From assembly GCF_003428335.1 (NCBI RefSeq), contig NZ_CP031704.1, positions 2,914,001 through 2,978,000 of the forward strand: DNA of 64,000 bases, in the 5' to 3' direction. Source of the DNA: Solimonas sp. K1W22B-7 (GTDB lineage: Bacteria > Pseudomonadota > Gammaproteobacteria > Nevskiales > Nevskiaceae). The notes beneath the pieces are model-generated. The model made no database searches and was not told the DNA's origin. It saw nothing but the letters and a program-made list of their open reading frames with translations. The translations under genes were made by a program, and so were the position numbers. Positions within the stretch are counted from its first letter, which is position 1. The number at the start of each line of letters is the position of its first letter. Shown in pieces: positions 52,987 to 62,200 of the stretch.

Positions 52987-54338
52987 CCGCGATCGCGGTG
53001 CTGCTGTCGCTGATCGGATCGGGGGCACAGGCCGCGGATTTCGGCCTCACGCGCTGGTCGGAGGATCATCGCGATCTTGCCGACTCCGCCACCCATGCGA
53101 CGCCGCTGGATGCGATCAAGCATATTCCGCTGGGCGACGATCCCGGGCACTACCTGAGCCTGGGCGGCCAGCTGCGCATGAAGGGCGTGGCTTTCGATGC
53201 CCCGCTGTTCGGCCTGGGCACTGCAGGCGCAGACGGATACTGGTTCCAGCGCCTGAACCTGCATGGCGACTGGCATGCCGGGCCGCACTTGCGCGTCTTT
53301 GCCGAGCTGGGCGACGCACGCGTTCACAGCAAGGACGCGCCCCCGGCGACGGTCGATGCCAACCGCAGCGATCTCCAGCTGGCATTCGCCGATCTGGCCA
53401 CCGCCGACTCCGGGCCTCGCCTGGTGCTGCGCATCGGGCGCCAGGAGCTGGCCTTCGACAGCACCCAGCGTTTCGTCGCCTTGCGCGAAGGCCCCAACGT
53501 CCGCCGCGCCTATGATGGCGCGCGCCTGACCGGATCTGCCGGCAAGCTCGAAGTGACGGCTTTCATCACCGAACCGGTCGAGTACCGCGACGATTCGGCC
53601 TTCGACGACCGCAACAATCCCCACCTGCGCTTCTCCGGCCTGCGCGTCCGCCGCGGTGAGCCCGCGACCTCGTACCTGGATGCCTACTGGTACCGCTATG
53701 AGCGCGAGGATGCCCTGTTCGGCGGCATCCGCTCGGCGGAACTCCGTGAGGTCTTCGGCCTGCAATCCGCCGGTCGCGCCGGCCGCTACGACTGGGACAC
53801 CGAAGCGCTGTACCAGACCGGCGAGTTCGGCCGCTCGGATATCCGCGCCTGGGCCTTCAGCGCCCTCCTGGGCCGCAGCTTCAGCACGGTCTGGAATCCG
53901 CGTCTCGCACTGCAGCTCGACCTGGCCTCCGGCGACCGGCAGGCCGGGGACGGCCGCCTGGAGACCTTCAATCCGCTGTTCCCCCGCGGTGCGTACTTCT
54001 CGCAATCCGGCCTGAGCGATTTCTCCAACCTCGTGCATGCCGGCCTGTTCGTCACTGCCCGCCCGACGCCACGGCTCAGCCTGGGGGTCGGCGGCGGACA
54101 CATGGCGCGCCAGTCACGCGCAGACGCCGCCTACGCCCAGCCGCTGCTGCCGATCCCACGGTCGACCGTCGACGACAAGTCCATCGGAGACTACCTGCGG
54201 ATCAATGCAAGCTACCGCTGCAACCGGCACCTGAGCCTGGCAACGGAAATGCTGCGCTACATCCCCGCCTCCGGCCTGCGTGACGTGGGTGCGGATACGG
54301 CGGACTATGCCGAGCTGGTGGCGAAGTTCCTGTTCTGA
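52974..54338 (+). CDS. alginate-export-like outer-membrane porin
   Basis: 454-residue predicted outer-membrane beta-barrel. Signal peptide [20 protein letters not shown]; barrel strands throughout, with [60 protein letters not shown] and [16 protein letters not shown] as blocks typical of the alginate export (AlgE-like) domain. Ends in a C-terminal Phe ([10 protein letters not shown]), as outer-membrane proteins do. The ATG lies 13 nt inside the kinase gene, so both are coupled. Confidence 0.82.
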   Translation: MARLTAIAVLLSLIGSGAQAADFGLTRWSEDHRDLADSATHATPLDAIKHIPLGDDPGHYLSLGGQLRMKGVAFDAPLFGLGTAGADGYWFQRLNLHGDWHAGPHLRVFAELGDARVHSKDAPPATVDANRSDLQLAFADLATADSGPRLVLRIGRQELAFDSTQRFVALREGPNVRRAYDGARLTGSAGKLEVTAFITEPVEYRDDSAFDDRNNPHLRFSGLRVRRGEPATSYLDAYWYRYEREDALFGGIRSAELREVFGLQSAGRAGRYDWDTEALYQTGEFGRSDIRAWAFSALLGRSFSTVWNPRLALQLDLASGDRQAGDGRLETFNPLFPRGAYFSQSGLSDFSNLVHAGLFVTARPTPRLSLGVGGGHMARQSRADAAYAQPLLPIPRSTVDDKSIGDYLRINASYRCNRHLSLATEMLRYIPASGLRDVGADTADYAELVAKFLF

Positions 54339-54427
54339 GCGGCAACCCCGCGTAGTACACTGGATGTTGTATGTGCCGGCGCCGCTGTGCTTCTGCGCCC
54401 GCACCTGGGGAAATCACCGGAGAATCC

Positions 54428-55066
54428 GTGGGCACTACGGCCACCACCGTCATCATCGCGGACGACCATCCGCTGCTTCGCGTCGCCCTGCGCCTCAGCG
54501 TGGAGCGCATCGATTCCGCTGCGCGCGTCGTCGAGGTGGAATCCCTGGCAGGCCTCAAGGATGCGCTGCCGCGATTCCCGGACACCGCCCTGGTGCTGCT
54601 GGACCTGATGATGCCCGACGTGGAGGGCCTGTCCGCCTTGCAGTACCTGCGTCACGAATGGCCCCAGCTGAGGGTGGCTGTGGTATCGGGCATGGAGGAG
54701 CGGTCCTGGGTGCGTTCCGTGGAGGCCCTGGGCGCGGTGGCGTACATCCCCAAGGTCACGCCGATGGAACAGATCCAGCAGATTCTCTCCAGGGTCATCG
54801 CCGGCGAGGGCTGGTGGCCACCGTCGGAGAGCCTGACCCCCGCCCCGCCGGATTCGATCGGCGCCCGGCTCGACCGCCTGTCGCCTCAGGAACTGCGCAT
54901 CCTGCTTTACATCAAGGACGGACGCCTCAACAAGCAGATTGCCGACGAATTGTCGATCCGCGAATCGACGGTGAAGACCCACATCACCGCGCTGCTGCGC
55001 AAGCTCGACCTGCGCAGCCGCACCCAGGCGGCGGTACTGGCCCAGCGCCTGCTCGCCGGCAACTGA
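54428..55066 (+). CDS. NarL/FixJ-type response regulator
   Basis: 212-residue DNA-binding response regulator. Receiver domain with VIIADDHPLLRVALRLS and phosphoacceptor Asp in LVLLDLMMPDVEGLSAL; conserved Lys in AVAYIPKVTP. The C-terminal LuxR-type helix-turn-helix is LSPQELRILLYIKDGRLNKQ and IADELSIRESTVKTHITALL. GTG start chosen because CGGAGAATCC precedes it; an ATG at 54371 adds 19 residues without receiver character. Probably the output of the neighbouring phosphorelay. Confidence 0.88.
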   Translation: MGTTATTVIIADDHPLLRVALRLSVERIDSAARVVEVESLAGLKDALPRFPDTALVLLDLMMPDVEGLSALQYLRHEWPQLRVAVVSGMEERSWVRSVEALGAVAYIPKVTPMEQIQQILSRVIAGEGWWPPSESLTPAPPDSIGARLDRLSPQELRILLYIKDGRLNKQIADELSIRESTVKTHITALLRKLDLRSRTQAAVLAQRLLAGN

Positions 55067-55085
55067 TCCGCAAGGCTCGCGACAC

Positions 55086-55190
55086 TCACCTGAAACGGCG
55101 CCGGTCGTTCCTGATCGCCAGCCAGGCAAGCCCGCCTGCGCCCGCCATCGATCCCATCAGTAACCCGACTGCAAGTCCAAGCCAGAACAT
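55086..55190 (-). CDS. very small single-span membrane protein
   Basis: 34 codons reading MFWLGLAVGLLMGSMAGAGG, LAWLAIRNDRRRFR: one glycine-rich membrane helix and a basic cytoplasmic tail. CAGGAG lies 8 nt upstream of the ATG. It is 22 bp downstream of the BamE/OmpA lipoprotein gene on the same strand, so it is probably the last gene of the adhesin operon. No family recognised. Confidence 0.6.
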   Translation of the reverse strand: MFWLGLAVGLLMGSMAGAGGLAWLAIRNDRRRFR

Positions 55191-55212
55191 GTCCTGATCT
55201 CCTGCGGGCAGC

Positions 55213-56049
55213 TCAGCTCGCACTCATGTAGACGATCACCGAAACACGGCGATCCGGTGCAAGGCAGGCCATTTGCGCCGCAAGCGGCGGCTCCGGAGAG
55301 CAGTCCACATGCGGCTCGGAATCTGCGCGGCCGACGATCTCGATCAGCCCCGGCGGGATTCCCGTGGCAATAAAAATCCCGGCCACCGCCTGGGCACGAT
55401 CCAGCGAGCGCCCCCGCTTGCGTTGCGCGGAGCCGATGCGATCGGCATGGCCGACCACGACGATGCGTTTCACCGAGCCGGGCCGCTGGCCGACCCGCGC
55501 GGCCAGGGCTTCCAGCCGTGCCCGGTCCGCCGCGCTCAGGTCGCCCACTGCGGAACGGCCGAAGGGAAAGACCAGCCCTTCTTCCGACCAGGTACCGACT
55601 CCGTCCGCCTGAGTTGCCGGCAACGGAACGGCTTTGGCAGCAGTGCTCGCCGGCACAGCGGCAGCGCTGGCGCAGGCCGCCGTCTGCCAGTGCACCGCCG
55701 CCACCTTGTTCCGCTCGTCGAACCGCAGCTGGAACTGGCACTCGACCCATCCGCCGTCCGCTGCGGGAAGCTTGAGGATGTAGTTCCAGTCCCGTACCTG
55801 CAGCAGGCCTTCCGTGAAGTGGGGGTTACCCAGGATCTGCCGGACCTGGTCCTTGCTCAGCCCTGGCTGCAACAGCCTGGCGGTCTCCAGGGAAACCACG
55901 ACACCCTCGCTGCGATAGGACGCCTCCCGCGCCGGAAAGGACACGCCGGCCGCATCGGGCACCAGCCGCGGCGCACTGCAGCCGGCCAGCAGGACGGCCA
56001 GCAGCACGGCCAGCAGCACGGCCTTAACGGAAACTCCGCTCTTCTTCAT
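55213..56049 (-). CDS. TpgA-like lipoprotein with BamE and OmpA domains
   Basis: 278-residue predicted lipoprotein. Signal MKKSGVSVKAVLLAVLLAVL ends LAGC with Cys24. A BamE/SmpA-like domain follows (LLQPGLSKDQVRQILGNPHF, VRDWNYILKL, CQFQLRFDERNKVAAVHW), then an OmpA C-terminal-like domain (GDLSAADRARLEALAARV, RIVVVGHADRIGSAQRKRGR, SLDRAQAVAGIFIA). This domain order matches TpgA, the periplasmic partner that ties the trimeric adhesin AtaA to peptidoglycan in Acinetobacter. An ATG at 56100 overlaps the previous stop (ATGA) but would add 17 residues before the signal. Confidence 0.8.
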   Translation of the reverse strand: MKKSGVSVKAVLLAVLLAVLLAGCSAPRLVPDAAGVSFPAREASYRSEGVVVSLETARLLQPGLSKDQVRQILGNPHFTEGLLQVRDWNYILKLPAADGGWVECQFQLRFDERNKVAAVHWQTAACASAAAVPASTAAKAVPLPATQADGVGTWSEEGLVFPFGRSAVGDLSAADRARLEALAARVGQRPGSVKRIVVVGHADRIGSAQRKRGRSLDRAQAVAGIFIATGIPPGLIEIVGRADSEPHVDCSPEPPLAAQMACLAPDRRVSVIVYMSAS

Positions 56050-56096
56050 GGTCGTGACGCTCCACTCGGCTTCGTTGACTTCACCCACTGCCTGTC

Positions 56097-56222
56097 TCAT
56101 CCCAGCACCGAAATCAGGATCAGGCCGCTCAGCAGGCCAAACCCATAAGCCTGGATGGCCCAGACATAGCGGCGCTTGTAGCGCTCCCGGCCGTAGCCGT
56201 AGTCGTAGTACTTGATGCTCAT
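56097..56222 (-). CDS. small single-span membrane protein between adhesin and TpgA-like gene
   Basis: 41 codons reading MSIKYYDYGYGRERYKRRYV, WAIQAYGFGLLSGLILISVLG: a tyrosine/arginine-rich cytoplasmic N-terminus and one C-terminal membrane helix. GGGAG lies about 10 nt upstream. The start is 46 bp after the adhesin stop; the stop overlaps an ATG of the next frame (ATGA). Likely part of the adhesin operon. No family recognised. Confidence 0.65.
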   Translation of the reverse strand: MSIKYYDYGYGRERYKRRYVWAIQAYGFGLLSGLILISVLG

Positions 56223-56268
56223 TGGCAATTCACTCCCTGATCATTTGGCTGGACGTACCGCCACCCGC

Positions 56269-59200
56269 CTACCACAGCACGCCGCTGACGCCGAAGCGCA
56301 GCGCGGTGCCATGCTCGGAGGTGGAGACACCGGTGGTCACGCTCCAGAGGCCGTTCTCGGCCGTGCCGCGGAAGGTCACGCCGATGGCGCCCTGGTCGAC
56401 GTAGTAGCCGCTGCCGACCGCATAGGTGATGTGCCCCGGCACGTAGGGCGCCGCTTCCATCGCGATGGCGCCCGCGATGCCGGCGTTGGCCTCGTCGCGC
56501 ATGTCGTTGAGGAAGCGACCGAAGCTGAGGCGCATGTCGGTCAACTGCTGCACGTTGACAGCGTCGGTCGGCGCAACACCCGCCGCGATGTTGTGCAGGC
56601 TCACCGGACCCCCGCTGCCATTCGGGTTTCCGAAGGTCACCGAGTTGTAGTTGATGCTGCCGTCCGTGTTGCGGTCGTAGCGCACGGCGCTGAGCCCCTG
56701 CAGGTTGAGCTGCGCGACGTTGACCGCGTCGGTATCGGCCGTACCGGCAGCCAGGTTGGTGATGCGGCGCTGCTGGGTCGCCGAGCCTACCGAGACGATA
56801 TTGTCCTGGCTGGCGACCGAGCCGTTGCCCAGGGCCACGCTGTTGCTGCCGCTCGCCGCCGCGTTGTTGCCCAGCGCCACCGCAAAGCTGCCACTGGCGT
56901 TCGCGTTGTCACCCACCGCCGTGGTGTTGGTGCCGGTGGCCTGCGCGCCGGTGCCGACGGCGACCGAGGACCGCGCCACGGCGCCGGAGCCGATCGCCAC
57001 CGAGTTGGACTGCACCGCCGTGGCGTTCTGGCCCAGGGCGATGCTCCCGGCCGACTGGGCGCGGGCACCGCTGCCAATGGCCACCGCATTGGCAGCACCG
57101 TCGGACACCTGCGCACCGCGGCCGATGGCCAGGGCGCTGTCGGCGTTGCTGCCGACACGGGCCGAACTGTCGGCGTCTTCGCCGGCACCGATGGCGATGG
57201 CATTGGCCGAGGCCGCCGTGGCATTGACGCCAATGGCGCTGGCGTTGGCGGCACTGGCCGTGTTGCCCGAACCCAGGGCCGCGCTACCTGCACCGCTGGC
57301 CGTGTTGTCCACACCCACGGCCGTGGCGCCCTCGGCACTGGCGTCATTGCGCACGCCGCAGTCCGCGGAGTCGGCACCGCCACCCGGCCCGCAGAAGGCC
57401 AGCGCCTGGTCCGCACGCGTCAGCGCCGTGGTCGCGGTGGACTGGACATTGGTCACCCGGACGTTCATCTCGGTGATATCACCCTCGACGTTGACGACCC
57501 GTTCCGCCATCTCGGCGACGTTGCCGGAGATCGTGGCGACATCGCTCTCCACCGAATCCACCCGCGTGTCCATCGTGGCAATGGCCGCGGTGTTGCCGGC
57601 GATGCTGGTCTCGGCACTGTCCATGCGCGAATCCAGCTGGCCGATGGCGGCCGTGTTGGCGGCGATGTCGCTGCTGTTCTGCGTGGTAGCGGCCTGGAGA
57701 TCCGAGATATCCGCAGTGTTCTGCACGGTGGCGGACTGGAGTGCCGCGATGTCCTCGGTGTTCTGCGCGGTGGCGGCCTCGTTGGCACCCAGCCGCGTGT
57801 CCAGGGCTCCGATCTGGCCTTCCGCGGTGGATACCCGCCCGCCCACCGCCGCGATATCCGCCTCGGCGGTATCGACACGACCGTCGAGCGCGCCGATCGC
57901 CGCGCTGTTGGTGACGATGCCGGCCTCGGCGGCGCCGACACGGGTGCTCAGCCCGCCGATGGCGGACTCGCTGGCGCCAACGCGGCTGTCGAGGCTGGCA
58001 ATGTCGGCGCTGTTCCGTGCGATGCCGGCCTCGGCGCTGCCCATGCGGCCGTCGAGCCCGGCGATGCTCGCCGTGTTCTGCGCCACGTTCTGGTTGATCG
58101 CGAACAGCTGGGCGCCATTCACCGCGTCACTGCTGTCGGCGGCCACGCTGCCGGCCGCCAGGCGGGTGATGCGGGTGGCACCGCTGCTGCCGCGCAGGCT
58201 CAGCGTGTTGCGGCTGGCGTCGTCGTAGACGGCGGACAGCGGGTTGCCGACGCCGGCCAGTGCCTCGACCGCGCCGAGCGCATCGCCGACGTTGTCGTAG
58301 TCGTCACCGGCGATGCGATAGCGCGGCGCGGTGATGCTGCCATCGGTGTTGATGGTCGTGCCACCGCCCAGGGCCTGTGCCAGCCCTGCTGCACTGGCAG
58401 TGTTGGCGGTCACGCGGCCATCCAGGCCGGTGATGCGGGTCTCGGCACTGCCCACGCGGGTATCGAGCCCGGCGATATCGGTCGTGTGCTGGCTGACGGT
58501 GGTCTCGGTGGAGCTGACACGACCGTCCAGGTCATTGATGTCGCCCTCCGTGGTCGTCAGCCGGCCATCGAGCGAGGACACATTGCCCTGCAGGCTGCCG
58601 ATGTCGCTTTCGGTTGTGCCCAGCCGGGTATCGAGCCCGGCGATATCGGTCGTGTGCTGGCTGACGGTAGCCTCGGTGGAGCTGACACGGCCGTCCAGGG
58701 TGCTGATGTCGCCCTCCGCAGTCGTCACCCGGCCATCGAGCGAGGAGACATCGGTCTGCAGGCTGCCGATGTCGCTCTCGGCAGTGCCCACGCGGGTATC
58801 GAGCCCGGCGATGTCGGTCGTGTTCTGGCTGACGGCGGTCTGCAAGCTGCCCACATCGGTTTGCAGCGTGGCGATGCCCGATTCGGCGGTGCCGACGCGA
58901 GTATCGAGGCTGGCGATGTCCGACGTGTTCTGGCTGATCGAGCCCTCGGCCGTCGTCACGCGACCATCCAGCGAGACGATGTCCGCGGTGTTCGTCGCGA
59001 TGTTGCCCTCGGTGGCCGTGACGCGCCCATCCAGGCTGCCGATGTCGCTCTCCGCCGTGGTGACCCGGTTACCCAGGTCGGCAATGCCGCTTTCGGCGGT
59101 CGTCACCCGGCCATCGAGTGAGAACACATCGGTCTGCAGGCCGCCGATGTCGCTTTCCGCAGTCCCGAGACGGGTATCCAGGCCGGCGATGTCGGCGCTG

Positions 59201-62200
59201 TGCTGGCCCACGGTGGTCTGCAGGCCGCTCACGTCCGTCTGCAGCGTGCCGATGCTCGCTTCGGCCGTGCCCACTCGGGTATCGAGGCCGGCAATTCCGC
59301 TCTCGGCGGTGCCGAGGCGGCTATCGAGTCCCGCGATGTCGGTGGTGTGCTGCCCAATGGTGGTCTCGGCCGACCCGATGCGACCGTCCAGGCCACTGAT
59401 GTCGCCCTCGGTGGCCGTCACCCGGCCATCGAGCGAGGCGACGTCGGTTTGCAGTCCGCCGATATCGGTTTCCGCGCCGGCGAGGCGGCTGTCCAGGCCG
59501 GCGATGCCGGTTTCGGCGGTACCCAGCCGGGTATCGAGCCCGGCGATGTCACTGGTGTGCTGCCCGATGCTTGCCTCGGATGCGCTGACGCGACCATCAA
59601 GGCTGGTGATGCCAGCTTCCGTGGTCGTGACGCGGCTACCCAGGCCGCTGATATCGCTCTCGGCAGTCCCCAAGCGGGTATCCAGGCCCGCGATGTCCGC
59701 CGTGTTCTGTCCGACGTTGGTCTGCAGGGTGCCGATGTCAGCCTCGGTGCCAGTGACGCGGCCATCAAGGGTGGTGATGCCAGCTTCCGTGGTCGTGACG
59801 CGGTCATCGAGCGAGGTGATGCTGCCCTCGGCGGTCCCCAGGCGCGTATCCAGCCCGGCAATGTCGGCCGTATGTTGGCCAACGCTGGCCTGGAGTGCCC
59901 CGATCTGCGTGGTGTGCGTGCCAACGGTGCCCTGCAGGCCGCTCACATCGGCCTGCAGCGTGCCGATGCTGGATTCCGCCGAAACCACGCGGCCATCCAG
60001 GCTGGCGATATCCGTCGTGTTGGTCGTGATGTTGCCTTCGGCAGTGGTGAGGCGCGTGCCGAGGCCTGAGATGTTCGTCTCGGCCGTGGTCATGCGACCA
60101 CCCAGTGTGCCGATGCTCGTCTCGGTGGCGCCCACGCGGGTGTCCAGGCCGGCAATGTCGGTGCTGTGCTGACCGACCGTGGCCTGCAGGCTGCCGACGT
60201 CCGTCTGCAATGTGCCGATGTCGCTCTCGGCGCCGGTCACGCGGCCGTCCAGCGTGCTGATGCTGCCCTCGGCCGAAGCCACACGGCCATCAAGGGAGGC
60301 AAGGCTGCCCTCGGCCGTTCCCAGGCGGGTGTCGAGGCCTGCGATATCGGTCGTGTGCTGGCCGACGGAGGTTTGCAGGCTGCCCAGATCCGTCTGCAGC
60401 GAACCGATGCTCGATTCGGTGCTGCCCACGCGAGAGTCGAGGCCGGCGATATCGGTGCTGTGCTGAGCAATGGTGGTCTCGGCGGAGCCGACACGCCCAT
60501 CCAAGTTGTCGATGTCGCCTTCCGTCGCCGTTACGCGGCCGTCGAGAGTCGCGACGTCGGTCTGCAGGCCTCCGATATCGGATTCGTTGCCGGTCACGCG
60601 GCCGTCCAGGCCGGCGATGTCAGCCGTGTTCTGATTGATGGAGCTTTCGGCCGTGGTCACACGACCGCCGAGGGCGCTGATGTCCGCGGCGTTGGTCGCA
60701 ATGCCGCCTTCCGTAGCGGTGACACGGGTATCGAGGCCGGAGATGTCGGTCGTGTGCTGGCTGACGGTGGCCTGCAGTGAGCCGATGCTCGTTTCGGCGC
60801 TATCGACGCGGGTGCCAAGACCGGCGATGTCGGCCGTGTTCTGGCTGATCGAGCTTTCGGCCGTGGTCACGCGGCCGCCCAGCGTGGCGATGTCCCCGGT
60901 GTGGGTCGCGATGTTGCCCTCGGCACTCCCCAGGCGGGTATCCAGGCCGGCGATATCGGTGGTGTGCTGGCCGACCGCAGTTTGCAGATTGCCGATGTTC
61001 GTTTCCGCAGCGCCGACGCGAGTATCCAGGCCTGCAATGCCGGTTTCGGTGCCGGTGACACGGCCGTCGAGTGCGGTGATGTCGCTGGCGTTTTGCGCCA
61101 CGTCCTGGTTGGTGGCGAAGAGCTGGGCGCCGTTGACGGCATCGGTACTGCCAGCCGCGAGCGAGCCTGCAGCCAGGTTGGTGATACGGGTCGAACCGCT
61201 GGCGCCCTGCAGGCTGATCGTGTTCCTGCTGGCGTCGTCGTAGGTCACACCCAGCGGATTGCCGGTGGTAGCCAGTGCTTCCAGCGCTTCCACCGCGCCA
61301 CCGACATTGTCGTAGTCCGTGCCGCCCACATTGTAGGCCGGGCCCGTGATGCTGCCGTCGGGGTTTGCAGCCGCGCCGCCGCCCAGGGCCGCGGTGAGGC
61401 TGGTGGCATTGCTCGAGATGCGGGTTTCGGATGCGCCCAGGCGGGTATCGAGTGTCAGGATGGCGGCGCTGTGCTGGCCGATCGTCGTCTCGGCCGAGGT
61501 GACGCGGCTGCCGAGCGAGCCGATGCTGCCTTCGGCCGATCCCAGGCGCGTGTCGAGGCCTGCGATATCGGTCGTGTGCTGGCCAACGGTGGTCTGGAGC
61601 GCGCCGATTTGCGTGGTATGCGTACCAACAGTGCTCTGCAGGCCGCTTACGTTGGTCTGCAGCGTACCGATGCTGGTTTCCGCCGTGTCCACGCGGCCAT
61701 CCAGGCCGGCGATGTCGGTCGTGTGGGTCGTGATGTTGCTTTCGGCAGCCGTGAGGCGCGTGCCCAGGCCAGTGATGTTCGTCTCGGTCGTGGTCACACG
61801 GCCGCCCAGGGCTCCGATGTCCGTCTCGGCCGTATCCACGCGGGTATCGAGATCTACGATATCCGCCGTGTTTTGCACGATCACGGTCTCCGCGGCGCTG
61901 ACGCGACCGCCGAGCGAGGTGACATCGGTCTGCAGACCGCCGATGTCGGTCTCGGCACCGTCCAGGCGGGTGTCGAGCCCAGCGATGTCGGTGGTGTGCT
62001 GGCCGATGGTGGTTTCAGCCGAATCCACGCGGCTGCCCAGATCCGCGATATCGCCCTCCGTGGTCGTCACGCGGCCATCGAGCGCCGCGACATCCGTCTC
62101 GGTGGTGCCAACACGGGTATCGAGATCCGCAATATCAGTCGTGTGCTGACCGATGGTCGTCTCCGCCGAGCTGACGCGACCGTCGAGCGTAGTGATGTTG

